A DNA stretch of 64,000 bases from Drosophila miranda (Eukaryota > Arthropoda > Insecta > Diptera > Drosophilidae): the NCBI RefSeq assembly GCF_003369915.1, contig NC_046677.1, positions 10,354,001 to 10,418,000 of the forward strand. The letters run 5' to 3'. Both the position numbers and the translations under genes were made by a program. Positions 36,418 to 49,200 of the stretch are shown piece after piece. Positions within the stretch are counted from its first letter, which is position 1. Each line of letters opens with the position of its first letter. Under the pieces are notes generated by a model, which searched no databases, was not told the origin of the DNA, and saw nothing but the letters and a program-made list of their open reading frames with translations.

Positions 36418-38323
36418 TTTTCGGCAAGCTGCGAATGGTAGCGAATGGTAACAGAGTAGCAGATTTTCCAGACCGAGAGACAGACAGCCGCCAGACGACG
36501 ACAGTCAACGACATGTGCGACCTGTGACTTGCTTGGGATACCCATTACCTGGCTGCGTGGAGGGCTGGAATTGATGGAAAGTGTAGAGTGTTGGGATTGC
36601 TATACATATATATAGAATATGGAGAGAGGATTCTACTGCGATAGGGCGAGTTTTATTCAAGTTTTGGTAATGATGTATGCCATCTACTAGAGATCCCTTT
36701 CATGAAGAGTTTGCCTTGAAGAAGATATTTTTTTACTCCAAACTCTCTTCGGCGGACATTTCTGAGTGTAAAAGAGTCTCCCTTGCGTAGCTTTTTCATC
36801 CTTAGATATATTTTAAGCAATATTTTATCATCTAACCTTAATTTTTTAAAAGAATTCCTGATCACATGTGGTAGAATCTCTTCTAATCTATTTTCTTTAT
36901 ATTTTTAGAAATTATCTATCATACAAATCTATAAAAAAGGCCCTTTGGTAAGTAATATATGTACATACCTTTATAGAAATCTTTTCTAAAATTTATATAA
37001 AAAATACTTCCATTATATTTCATTCACATAAAGTTTTGAATATTTTCCGTTAATTTTCAGCCCTTTTCAGACTCCAATTCCATCCTATAGCTTCAAAGAA
37101 TCCCCTAAATTTCCTTCTGCTCTAGGACCCCTCTAATCGCTACACAGTATCACCCATTCGACTCCCCTTACACTATAAAATTCTCCCCCAAAAATACTTC
37201 CTCTCAGGGGTTATAATTTTTCGCAAATTTTTTGTTTGCTTTTCTGCTTGTGATTTCGGATAAAGCAAATCGCTTAAATAGCTCAGATCGCTGGATAGGT
37301 TTTCCTTTCGGGGTCGCATTTCATAATTACAAACGTCAGGCAGACAAATGGAATTGTTGAGCCCCGGATAGCAGCACGAACCCCGGAACGGCGAACGGAT
37401 TCCGGGCCCAATTTTTGACAACCAATGCACCTTCCGAAAACAAAAGCGACAACAAATCCGAAAAACCCTTTTTGACTTTTCTAAAGGATCAACTACCGAC
37501 TGCATTTGCCCGAAATAACAATGGAACAAATGGGCACAATGGGTGCCGTAGGGAGAGGGTTACCTGAAGGTAAAAACAAAACAAAACACCGCATAATCAT
37601 TGAGGAGAGAGTCTGTCAACTTAGACCAGAAATCATCTCTATTGGGAGATCTCTGTTTTCGGCGTTCTGGAAAAAGTTCCACTACCATCCTTCACACATG
37701 CTCCCGAGGGGTGTATACGGGTCTTCTATGAAGCGTTAAATTGAAGCAATTTGACAGTTTATCGTTTCAGTCATCGCCACACAGCACAATGGGCCCCGGG
37801 GAGAGGATGCTCTCTGCACTCTACACTCTACACTCTACACTCTGCTCTCCACTCTCTATATTTGCATAGGAAAGTTGTCTCCTCTCCCCTCCTGTTTCCA
37901 CACCCAAAAACAATTCCGATTCGGAACCGCCTAAAAACAAAGTAAAATGTCAAGTTTGTACGGCTGTCTGTCGGTCGGTCTGTCTGTCTGTCGTTGTGTG
38001 GCTGTGTCTCTGTGTCTGTCGTTCTGTCTGCCTGTCTGTCCTTTCGTCTGTTGGCCACTGCAACTAATGCAATTCATGTGTTGACTATTTCCTCCGCTCG
38101 CTGGCAACCTCTGTGTCTGTCTCCCTTTTGTTGGTACTCTTTGAAGAGAGGGTATTAGGATTTGTAGGTATTCCTTGTCGTCAGAGGATGTAGATTCTTG
38201 ATTAGCATCAATAGAGGGGTCAGAGGAATAGATTCTTGATCTGCTTCAACAGAAGAGCCGATAGCCTGGGTTTATGTCTTAAGGAACATTTTCCTCGAAA
38301 GATATCTGACTGTAGCTTTCAAG

Positions 38324-38715
38324 AGGTCCATCTAATTGTTATACGGAGTCTTATAAGTCGAAACCTGGACCATGTGAACACTATATCATAGAGTTACTTT
38401 AAAAACTATCAATATTTGTATATGAATAACCTTATTGTGTCTAAAGAGGTTTCAACAGGTCCATCTAAATGTTATACGAAGTCTTATAAGTCGAAACCTG
38501 GACCATGTGAACACTATATCATAGAGTTACTTTAAAAACTATCAATATTTTTATATGAATAACCTTATTGTGTCTAAAAAAGGTTTCAACAGGTCCATCT
38601 AACTGTTATACGATGTCTTAGAAGTCGAAACCTTGAGGATCTAAACACAATATCATAGGGTTACTATAAAAACTATCAATAATTTTATAGGAATACCTCT
38701 ATCTGTTTCTGAAGG
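38324..38715. repeat. 133-bp tandem repeat, three copies
   Basis: Units begin AGGTCCATCTAA.TGTTATACG at 38324, 38457 and 38591. Copies 1 and 2 are nearly identical over the whole unit. Copy 3 is more diverged and loses its likeness near 38715. The shared body includes TCGAAACCTGGACCATGTGA and a later ACTTTAAAAACTATCAATA. No open frame or transposon terminus is seen. Confidence 0.9.
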
Positions 38716-38719
38716 TTCT

Positions 38720-41700
38720 TACATTTCATAATTTTTTAAACTTTTATCAGAATTCTATCCCCAAAACCCATATCAACCATCAAAGGGTCGACATCTGTAT
38801 AGGGTATCCATCGCTTCGATTTCTGCAGCCACTTTTTCCTTCATGTTTGTGTTTGCTTATGTCCTGACAAACGTCCTGTCTGTCAATTTGCATGTTACCT
38901 TGCATTTCCATCGGCATTGAATTGCATTCTGCCGTAAAGAGAGGTTGGGGTTCTATCTGGAGAGCTTATCAGCTGCCTGAGCTCCTTCCTGGGGCACGTC
39001 CTTGCCGGCTTCCTTTGTCTATATCCTGTCTAAGGAGTGTGTATGTGTGTGTTTGTTTATCTAACTATCAAAGTGCTGCGTGCTGCTTGCATAACTCTAG
39101 GATTCGAGTGTGTTAATTGCTGCTGCCCCTCCTCCACCGCCTCCGGTGTTCTTCTGCTCCCCGCAAGTCCTTGCATTGCTCTGTGAATCCTTTGTTCAGT
39201 GTTAATATTTTCATTGCAGTCTTTGGGGTTTTTACTAATCCATTATTTAGTTTTACAACTCTGCTAAATGTGCAAAAATCATTGGCCAGAAGGCCACTGT
39301 ACACTGGACATTGGACACCCTCAACATGCATTTATTTAGATACATTTTGCAGTTGGTTTGGTTTTTACTCTTTGCAGATTAGAGGTTGCTGTATGTTGCA
39401 TGTTGCATTTGCACACACACATTTAAAGGAGATTTTCTTATGGTCTATTGGGTCTTTGGTTTGGCAAAAGTAAAGCTGGATTAAAGAGTTCTTGATTGAA
39501 GACTTTGGCTCTATTCAAAAGCTTATTTCTGGCAAGAATTTTAAAAGAATATTTTTTTAAAGATCTAGCACTTTTCTTTTAACCTTTTAACCTTTTCCAT
39601 AATTTATTTTGGGGAATCAAGGATTCTTTACAAATTAATTTATTCCCATATAAGGTTGTTAGGAAATAGATTTTAATTTTTGGGGATATTTATTTATTTC
39701 AAACGATTTTAAAGATCTGTCTTTTAGAATTGAAAACATTTTCAGTAAGGATTAAAGAGATATTTTAGAGGTGTCTCTTTTTATCGCTCAGTATAACTTT
39801 TTCTATTTTTGTAACAATTAAAATCTGTTCTGATTGTGCTACGGGTGCCAGGGTCAGAGTTCCAATATACCTCTAAAAAATCAAAACTTTACCCTTCTAT
39901 TTTCCCTTTAAAGGTGAAAACATCCGTTCAAGATTATATTCTCTGTAGTACAAGGTTTATTTATGTATAAATTACAAGAAATCTGTTATATTTTCACTGC
40001 ATTGTTAATCGGAGTCTCCAGAGAGAGACCGTAACCATAGGAAGACTGCCATCAAAGGCCCGTCAGTTAATGAATTACCGAACAGATGTCTCATTCAACA
40101 CCATAATAACCCTTGAAATCAATTTCCCTGGGACACCCTTTAACCCATTCGATGCGCTTCTTTTGGCAGCCCTTTGGGGAATTTCGCTAACAATTTTGTT
40201 AATTTTTATCTATAATTATTTCACGCGTTTTTAGCAACGCTTCACGCCCTCTGCAAAAAGGGAGGACATATGACAGGCAGAGGGCCCATCCCATGGACGG
40301 ATGACAGCCAAAAGGTTCCATTAAATGTCCCAAACACACACACACACAGACACACGGCTTCACGCCCAAGAGGGCAAAGGGGCAGTGGAGGGTCAAACCC
40401 TTTTTTGGCAAATGTTTTTTCGAATAATGCGATAAATAAAGTCATTCAGTGGGACAGTGGTGCGACGACAAACGACGACGAGTGTTACAAATTGAAAGCC
40501 GAAAACCGAAAGCCTGCAAAGTGAACAGCAAAACGGTGGGGCCATGAAAGCCATGAAAAGTGCAATGAAAAAGTAAATAAGGGGGCGAAATAAAATCAAA
40601 TAAAATCGCTTAACACTTGTAGCCAAACTATGACAGAGTTGACAGACAATGCGACAGACGGAATTGGGTAGGAAATTTGCACGCATTTTCCCCCATTGAG
40701 AGAGCTTTCAACTAATTTCCACTGCGAAATGCTTGACAGGTGGGGATGGGGACGATGGAAGGGCTGTCAGTCAGTGCGTCAGGCATTTATCCATTCATTC
40801 AGTCATTCATTTGAAGGAACGAGAACGAATGGGGCTGCCAAACAATCGAAAGTGTCAATTAAAAGACTGGCAAAGTATTTGCACTGAAAATGTTTTATTA
40901 TTTTTATTTTTATTATAGGTTATATTTGATTTAAATGTTACCCCAAAAAGCACTGCTGCTGTTGCCCCCCCCGCCCCGACAGGCGACCCATCGATTTGCG
41001 GTCTGGAATGTAATCATGTTATTCGTCGATTTTTGCTTTCAATTGGAGGAAATGGAAATGGAAAATGGAAATTGGCGTGGAATTAAAGCAGATGTCAAAT
41101 GAACGGTCATTGATCCATTGAAATCCATTGAATGCAGAGACGCTGGAGTACGGTGGATGGGGGATGGTGGATGGGGCATGCAAGTGCTCTGATTAATGCC
41201 CCGCGGGACCGACCTCATGGCCTCTGGAGCTGCTGCTGCTATATAAACAGCAACTTATGTTTAACTTCCTCAACAAAACAGGTCCCAAAGGACGGGTCGT
41301 TTCGATCCGTACCGTTTGCTACGATAATGTACCCCCGAGGAAGAGTGTTGTTTACTTAGAGGTAGTATTTTGTTTATCTTTGGGGAAGTATTTCTGTTTA
41401 CCCAGTGGCTTAAAAATATCCACAGCCTTGACAATGCATTGTACTCGTATCTTCGATTGCTTTGAAGTAGTACGGATCCCAGGTCCCAGGCGATGAAAAC
41501 CCCATTGACATCAAGCACTTCGCAGGCCAAAGGAATATACACAAAAGACATGTCATGGGAAATGTCAGTAGTACTCGTTCTTCCTGGTTGTCTGTTTCAC
41601 TGTAAACAGAATTCAAGGTGATCTATGGGAAAGGTCCCGAGATGTGGCTTCGTGGTGGAGTTTACTCTACGGATTGACTGGAAAGATGCAGGCTGGCTTG

Positions 41701-42030
41701 CTCTTCTATCTATCGAAGGGTCTATAGACCTCAAAAAGTTTTTCTTTGAAAGACTTAGGGAATTTCACATAATGTTTAGGACTTTATAATGTCGAAAATT
41801 CAATAAAATCCAGATATATGTCTCTAAACTCTATTTTAATGAAGTTTCCTAGAGAATGATTACCATTTTCCTGATTTTCCTTCCAAAAATACTTTAAAAT
41901 GTGCGTCTTTTGTCTAAAAATCATTAAGAAAAGTATTCTGCAGCCTCAAGACTTTCTTTTTGGTTTGTTGGGGCTGACTTGTGTGCCTGTCCAAAGACTG
42001 TGCTCTTCGTTCTTGGATCGGCCCGAAGCA
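38720..42030. other. Non-coding stretch, no gene supported
   Basis: No gene is seen. A plus-strand TATA-like CTATATAAACAG occurs near 41238, without a following gene. Confidence 0.45.
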
Positions 42031-42036
42031 TTGACG

Positions 42037-42168
42037 ATGAACCGACGAAGCCGAGAAGGCAGCGGGCCGCGGTTAGAGACGAATCATAGTCCATGGACCT
42101 CGTCTACGGGGAGTCCCGACAGCCCCCGCCATAAAATCGCTTTTTTGGTTCCTCTTGCAACATTTTAG
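42037..42168 (+). other. Short GC-rich frame of unknown meaning
   Basis: An ATG at 42037 opens 43 codons with a protein-like, Ser/Pro/Arg-rich start (MNRRSREGSG, SPWTSSTGSPDSPRHK), in a 140-bp island that is much richer in GC than its surroundings. The last codons run into A/T-rich DNA. No splice donor or family is recognised. Confidence 0.2.
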
Positions 42169-42259
42169 CATTTTATAGTTGTTGGTTCTAGGACTCTCAT
42201 AGCTCCCTTTCATCACCCAAAGCACCATCATCCATTGTTTGACCCCCAGCGAAAGTAGC

Positions 42260-44926
42260 AATTTTTAATTTCTATAATTTTGTTTGTGTTTATTTATTTT
42301 TTATTGCTTTTCCTTTGATGGTTTTGTCATGAATTATAACTCATTTTCCAATTAGTTTTCTCTTTTTTTTTTTTTTGTTTGTTTGTTGTGTGTTTGGTTA
42401 ATTATTTTTAGATATTCCAATTAATATTTATTTGTAATTCATTTAGCATTTATTTATAATGTTAGGCCTTTTGTTTTATAAATTATAACTACATTTGATC
42501 CACCCTTCCCTTGTAACCCCTTTTGGGGAGTCCCCCCACCCTTATGGAAAATCTCTGCAGTGTTTTTCCGATTGCTTTTCCATAATTAATGTGTGAGAGA
42601 AATACAAAAACAAATGCGTGCCACTGTTGCTGCTGTTTAAATAATTGAATACTATATATTTGCCTTCGAAAAATGTACACATAATAAATGCATTTAAATG
42701 TAAATTTAAATTTAAATTAATTTAGAAATTAAACTAGAAATCTGGAAATCAGGGGACAAGCTCTCTCGCACGCACCGCAAAAGAACGAACAATATTCCTG
42801 TATACACTAGTACGATATATTGTATAACTGTTTGCCGTAGTTCCCAAACCAAAACTAAAGTATAACCGTTCATTACATTAATATCTTTTTTTACAGTGTA
42901 CTCTTATTAATTTTTACAAAATGTAATTTTAACTTAATCTCTAAATCGTTTAATTTAGCTTTTTACGTTTTATTATTTATATCCATAATTTATACAAGTC
43001 TTGTAGGTAGGTTTCGTGATTTGTTTTTGCATGATAGGGTTCGTACGTAGGGGGGGGATATTTCAGTGTTGCACAGTGTCTAACAGTGTTGCACAGAGTG
43101 TGTGTGTTGTTCGGGCTTGAGTGTGCAAATTGGAAATCGTTTGGAAAGTCAAGAAATTGTGCAGAAAGTCGTTTGAGGAATAGACATTATTTTTCAGAGC
43201 CTAATTTTACTTTTTAAATATCTTTAAATATTGTTTTGCTTAACTTTTAGCTTGGGTAATGTATCTTTTCTCTTTCTTTTCTTTAAAAACTCTCTCTCTC
43301 TCTCTGTCTTTCGAAAAATGTTGCACAAACATTTTGCTGTTGCTGTTGCTGCTGCTGTGTGGAGTGTCGTTCTCTTTGAGTGTTTTGTGTGTGTTTTCTA
43401 CTATTTTTAAACTACTCTTCTTTTTTTCTTGTTTCTTGCAATGTGATTTAATGCTTAGTGTTTCCTGTGTGTGTGTGTTTGCTTTTTTTTAAATGCTATT
43501 TTCCAACACTTTTCTATGGTAATGTTGCCTGTAATTTTTACTGCTGCTGCGGCTGCTGCTACTACGAAGCTACTATTAGTACTATTATTAACTCTTAGTA
43601 CGTTTGCTTTCCTTGGTGAATACTTATACGAGTATGCGCATTAAACTAAAAAGGAACATATACATGATTATCCATTTAATATTTAATTTATAATATATAC
43701 GATTTCTGTATGTGTGTGTGTGTGTGTTTGTTTTTGTTTTTCTTTTGTTTTGTTTTGTTTAAATATTCAATTAGTGCTTTCGTTTTTTTGTTTTTATAGT
43801 CAGAGTCATTTGTTGTTTTGTTTTTTTTTTTCGTTTTGCGGGTTAGAATAAATTAAATGTTAGCATTTAGAACTGAATATTCCATCGTATCAATCGTTTC
43901 TATAAGTAGTTTGAATATATTCTTCTTGAATCACAAATCATTGATGAAAACTTCATTTTACTTGGGTTTTTGGGCAACGTCGCTCTGAACACGCTCTGCT
44001 CTCTTGGTCCGTTAAATTCCGTTACAATTTTTTATCATCATACATCCTTCTATCATCCTATCATCATATATCCTATCTGTATCTCTCGACCTCTTCTCTA
44101 CATAATTTTGTTTCGACGACATCTCTCTCTATAAGTTTTATACACAGAAATTTACAGTGGGGTTGAGTGGGAGGGGGGATTAAGGGATTTATAGATAGAT
44201 ACAGTCAGAGGGTTAAGGTTTACAGGTTTACAGGTTTGACAGTTTGTGTTTTTTGTTTTTTTTTTTTTTTTTTTTTGTTGCAGTGTTTTCTTTCAGTGTT
44301 GTGTATTTTTGCTTTCGAAAAGGTACTAAAAATCAGTTGAACTTTTTTTTTTATTTATACGCTAGTTTTTTTTTTGAGTCATTTAATCATTATTAATCCA
44401 TTACAATACAATATTCTTTCGTCTGCTTTTCGTTTTATAAACAAATTAATGAATGTCGCTAAATGCTAGACCTTAAATTCGTTTTTATATATTCATTATT
44501 CATGTATATTCTCATTCATCTTTCAAGTGATTTTTCCTTCTTTCGTTCTGTTTTTCTGTCCTACGATGCGCTTTTTGTTGTTTAAAATTCTGTTCTATGC
44601 AATGTGGGTACTCTATTTATATTTACAGGGTGTTCTACCATACATTCCTTTACCTATTTCGTTGGCATGCTCTCCTCTCCTCGATTTGACGCTACTCTAT
44701 GATAGGTAGGCCTTCACGTTCGTTTCGTTTCGTTTCGCTTCGGTTTCTGTATCTGTTTCGTTTCCGGTTTGCTCAGTGGGTTTAATTGTTATCGACGCTT
44801 TGTGCTTGCTGTCTCCTCCTCATCAGCCTCTATCCATTTTGCTTCTGGTTTCGGGCTCTATCTTTCTGTACTTGACTTTGTAACGTTTTCTTGCTGGTGT
44901 TTGGATTTTCGTGTAGAGTTTCAGCG
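42260..44926 (-). other. smal: Probable 3' UTR exon of the discoidin-receptor gene
   Basis: The last coding exon ends at a good donor (AG|GTGAGTGA, exon end 45639). The next good acceptor on the minus strand is TTTCTTTCCCTTTACAG before 44926. From there to about 42.26 kb the minus strand is A-rich with runs of A, AAACAAAA words and several AATAAA signals (for example near 42290), typical of a long fly 3' UTR. The polyadenylation site is not determined. Confidence rests on the splice signals and composition only. Confidence 0.35.
43290..43306. repeat. (CT)n microsatellite
   Basis: A short CT run within the A/T-rich putative 3' UTR. Confidence 0.7.
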
Positions 44927-45008
44927 CTGTAAAGGGAAAGAAAAGAGTGGAAATGACGGGTTTAGTTTTGAGAAGGCAGCAAAGAGTATTATTTATGGGT
45001 TTATCATA

Positions 45009-45090
45009 ATGAAACTTGGCACAAACATTAAGACGACTATTATCTGCCTACCCAATAAAAATCATTACGATCGGACCATTATTTTAGACG
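45009..45090. repeat. Dispersed repeat, copy 1
   Basis: The segment reads TGAAACTTGGCAC, then GACTATTATCTGCCTACCC, AAAAATCATTACGATCGG and ACCATTATTTTA. Related copies lie at 56785-56990 and 62884-63040. It falls in the proposed 3' UTR intron. Confidence 0.6.
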
Positions 45091-45666
45091 GAATAATGGA
45101 AAAAATCATGGATCGAGGGATCATAATAATAACAATTATGAAAAAAAATGAACGTAACTCTTTAATAAAAAATTTAAAATAAATATTAATTTGGGATTCT
45201 GAAAATTAACTTTAAACTAAAAATTTAATATTTTCAATTTATATTCTTTATTTATTGATTTTAAAATTTAAAAAATGAATAAATAAAAAAAAATTCGAAT
45301 TAAATTCATTGATTTCAAATTCGACTTATTTTCAATTTTAGAAAATACAAATATGCCATTTTTAATTTTTCTTATAAATATTTCAAGTTTTTCAAGCATT
45401 TATTTGAAAGAAAATGGGAAATAATGGTTGTTTAATGCTGTGCCAGGAAAAGTATGGAAAAAGTATAAGTATATTTTAACTTTTTCGACTTTAAGGGAAA
45501 TGGATGACACTTCTTTCGTTCATTCTTTCATGTTTGGAGTATTTTTTTGCAAGATATGACATCGTTTTTAGATGTTTTCCTAACCCTCTATTATAATGTA
45601 TAATATAATCTTAGAAATTTTTGTTCTTTGTCACTCACCTCAAATCCATTTAATATGGGGTTTTCA

Positions 45667-46290
45667 TCAATGATACCACAGCCTGTTGTTTTGTGTTCTG
45701 ATAACACCGTTCGCCATTCCATTTCCATTTCCACTTCCATTTCCATTCCCCATCGATTTTGTTAGATTAGTTGTTGAAGCTTCTCCATTGACAGCCGCCG
45801 AAGCCAGGGGCTTCATGGTGGCCATTGTCCTGTTCTGATGGACACCCACCAGATCCTCACCGGGGGACAGACCGCCCGTCAGGCCCGTCATGGTGGGTCG
45901 CTTGTAGTCCGCGTCGGAGCTGCCGCCAGGTGCTGCATCCCGTGTCAGCCGCAAAGCCTTGAGGTGTTGCCTCTGATGATGATTGTCGCGCAGTGTTGTT
46001 GTTGCCAGTGGGTTGTTCTTCGTGCCACCGCCTGTGGCATATTTATGGCTACTGCTGTTGTGCAGGGTCAGACTGTACTTGGGCTTGTTGCTGTTGCTGC
46101 CGCTGCCGCTGCTGCCAGCATTGGCGGTGGTGCCACTGTTGGCCGTGCTGCTGGCGAGGCTCAAATGTTGCGGCTTCTTCGGCATGGTGGTGCTGCTGGC
46201 GGGGGGTGCCGCATTTAAGCGGCTGCCAGGCCCTGCTCCAGCCCCAGCTGCCCCTCCACCGCCGGCTGCCAACTTGAGGGAGGCTTCGAA
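45667..46290 (-). CDS. smal: In-frame extension after the UAG stop (candidate readthrough product)
   Basis: After the UAG at 46293-46291 the same frame continues for 207 sense codons to a UGA at 45669-45667. The extension is rich in Gly, Ser, Asn, Thr and Ala, and has charged non-repetitive parts (for example LKALRLTRDA, SDADYKRPTM, LVGVHQNRTM). It ends ...NNRLWYH, 30 bp before a good splice donor. No good splice donor exists in the exon upstream of the UAG that could remove the stop. Readthrough of stops is well known in Drosophila. That this gene uses it is my inference. Confidence 0.6.
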   Translation of the reverse strand, partial: FEASLKLAAGGGGAAGAGAGPGSRLNAAPPASSTTMPKKPQHLSLASSTANSGTTANAGSSGSGSNSNKPKYSLTLHNSSSHKYATGGGTKNNPLATTTLRDNHHQRQHLKALRLTRDAAPGGSSDADYKRPTMTGLTGGLSPGEDLVGVHQNRTMATMKPLASAAVNGEASTTNLTKSMGNGNGSGNGNGMANGVIRTQNNRLWYH

Positions 46291-49200
46291 CTAGAGATTA
46301 TCGGGATAGCTGCGGAAATTGTAGGTTCTGGCCCGCTGGAACTCCGCAGCGGCGGCGGCAGCAGCGGCCGCCGAACTATTCCCACTGCTGTACGGATTGA
46401 TCATCGGAGCCGTCGATTGGGAGTTCATGGTGCCCATCCCGTCGTCGTAGATGCCATTGTTGTGCTCCTGCTGGCTGCTGTGGCTGCTCTTGCCCCCGCC
46501 GCTGCTGACGGTGTTCGTGTTGCTGGTGCCACCGCTGCTGCTCAGGCCCGAGCCAGCCCCCTTGATGGGCTTGAAAATGGCCGTGGTGGCATAATACTTC
46601 TCCATGGGCGGCGGCGGCACAGTCGGCGGCCTGGGGAATATGCTGCTCAGCGGTGGCGGCGGTGTCCGCCTAACATTCACATATCCCCCGCCCATGCCCA
46701 CGCCGGAGTTTGCCATTTTAGTGGAGGGCATATAGTCCTGCATGTGGGGCACCGCGTAGCCACCTTCCGGCACATCTGTGTGTCGTGCCATAAGGGAAAC
46801 AGAGAGAGAAAAAGTTGGGTTTAGTCCAAGGGGAAATTGCCACGAAAAATTTATTTGCATTAGTTTTGCCGGCAAAGCAGCCATATTTTATGAGCGCCCA
46901 AGCAAACGGAAATGTGTGACGCGAGCGAGGATTTACCGCGGGTTGCGTCTGTCTGGGGGTGTTTGGGGGAGGGTTCACTGGGGTACACACCTGTATAGTC
47001 TGGCGTCATGTTGCACTGTAAATCATTAACCGCTGCGTAGCCGTTCACGCCGCTCGTGTACATATTTACGTTAAAGGGCTCGTGGTAGAGGCTGTTCTTG
47101 CCGATGGAATCGTTGTCATCGACACTGGCCTGAAAGGGAGAAGAGGGGAGGGGTTTGTCATTAAAGAGGTGCCCAAAATTCAGAGGAGATACATTTGTAT
47201 CCTTTCGATTAGTTGCTGGATTTACACCGAAACAAATCCCTTATCTGTTGCTTTCAAATCTTTCTACTTGGATAGTTTTCCTTCGTGTTGCGTTCGCACA
47301 CTTTCCCGCCACTTGAAGGGGCAGGGAGGTGGTTGGAAAACTTCCTTAATCCAATTTTCTCTCTTACACAAGTCTTGGCTACGAATCTACTCGACCACCT
47401 TCTGTTTTGTGCGAACTTTAAAGTTTTTTCTTCTGTTTTTTTTTTTGCTCAAGCACTTACGCTTGACCCCCACAAATCAACAGCAGAGTCCGGCACTCTC
47501 CTGCCACACAGCCCGTGGTAAAGTTCTATTAAATAAATGCCGGGTCCAGAGAGACTCTCACGTAGAACGCAAGCAATGTGGAAACTCCACGCTACATTGA
47601 ACAATTATGTGGAAAATTTCGAGCGCAAGGCAGGAATTTCCACACAGAGACCCTTCCACTCCACACTCCACACTCCAGACTCCTTTGATGGTCTCACCTT
47701 AATGCTATTGCCATTCTGTCGATGCTTGTCCACATTGCCGCCCAGGGTATTCGGATTGAAGCTGTATTGGAATGCATCCAGGACGTTGCTGCCGCGGGCC
47801 CGCTTAGTGCGCGACACGATGAACAGGATGATGGCCACCAAAAGGATAATTATCGTTGTTAGGACAACAATGACAACGCCAATGAAATTCGCATCGTTCG
47901 GCTCCTGATCAATGGGCCGTGGAGCAATTACTGCAATGGAAACAGAGAGAAAATTTAAATTTTAAATTAACAAACGACACCGAAACGAAATTAAATGTAA
48001 ATATTGTTCAACTAAATAATTAGCAAAAAAGGAAAGGCTTTTTTTTCTGTTTAATTGAATTCAACTTACACTGCGGTCCATTGCTGTACTTGGAGTCGCC
48101 GCCGCCGCCGCCGGATGAGGCACCAGTGGCGCCTCCTGCACCTCCGCCATTTGCGGCGCCGTTCATTTTATTTTTGCCATGATTGTGCTGATAGTCGTTG
48201 CTCTGCAATGGATACTCGCGTGTATCCTGCGCCTGGCTGGGCGAGTTGCTGTTGCGCTGCTCCTGCTCGTCTGTGAAATTTCCCATGGCGGGGACTGCAA
48301 AGGGAGAGAACAGAGCGAAGGGGCAAAATGAGACACAGAACGAGTTAGATTGGGTTGAAGTTCATTTTCATTTTCATTTCCATCTTCAGAAGTTTTGCCG
48401 ACGCCGCGCACAGCTGCGCTTCAATGATTAGTTTTTCTTCGCCCTCCTCTACCTTTCTTCTTTCCTTTTCCCTCTCTTTCGTATTCCCTTGCCTTACACC
48501 TTTCGTTCTGCTTTAAATTGTTTCGCTTTCGACACGCTTTTCTTTTCCACTATATATGACCTCTAACGTGTTCATTTCCTGTCAACTTTTGGGTCTCCGC
48601 CTCGGTCTCGGGGTCTGTTTTACAAAAAAAAAGGTCTTGTGTGCAGATGTTTGATTTGATTTGTTTTTTAAGGGGCGTCACTCGCTCTACAGAGCCCTCG
48701 TGTCTTATGAATATACATTATATTCGGTACATTCGGATTTTTGTTTTCCTAATGATTTTTAAATGCCTAATATATGCAAGAGGAAACCGTATTCATTGTA
48801 AAAGTTATGCTTGGAGTGCGTTTTGATTGGCGTAACTGTGGGCAGGAACCTCCCCATATATCATATGATATGTTGAGTTTTATCATCTTTTGAGCATGCC
48901 TCTCTTTTGGAATCATTTCAGCAATCCATGAGCTTTGTAACAGTGGAAAAATGGTAGTTAAAACTACCATATATCATCAGCTACTATGGGCTATAATGGT
49001 TTAGAGTATTTCTGTAACATCTTTCATTGTATATTTATGCTTATATTTTACTCACTTTTTACCCACTGAAACTTCAAAGTCGTATCTCTAGTATATCATG
49101 AGTTATCATAGGCTATAATAGTTTTGAGTAATTCTATAACATATTTCACCATATATTTCAGCTAATATTTTTCTAACTTCTTGCCCGCAAGAAAACCCAT

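Larger units (their letters stand above)
33400..38310. other. Non-coding stretch, no gene supported
   Basis: No gene is seen. It contains simple repeats listed separately, a TCTG/GTCT-rich tract at 37965-38045, and CACTCTA repeats at about 37818-37845. Confidence 0.5.

Noticed and set aside
45838..46294. Plus-strand frames rich in Leu, Cys and Ala over the receptor's last exon
   Set aside because: They are reverse-strand shadows of the Gly/Ser/Asn/Gln-rich minus-strand coding sequence.
46291..46310. The UAG as part of a splice acceptor (AATCTCTAG before TTCGAAG)
   Set aside because: The pyrimidine tract is poor and no good donor lies in the upstream part of the exon, so splicing out the stop is less likely than readthrough. 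It remains the main alternative to test.
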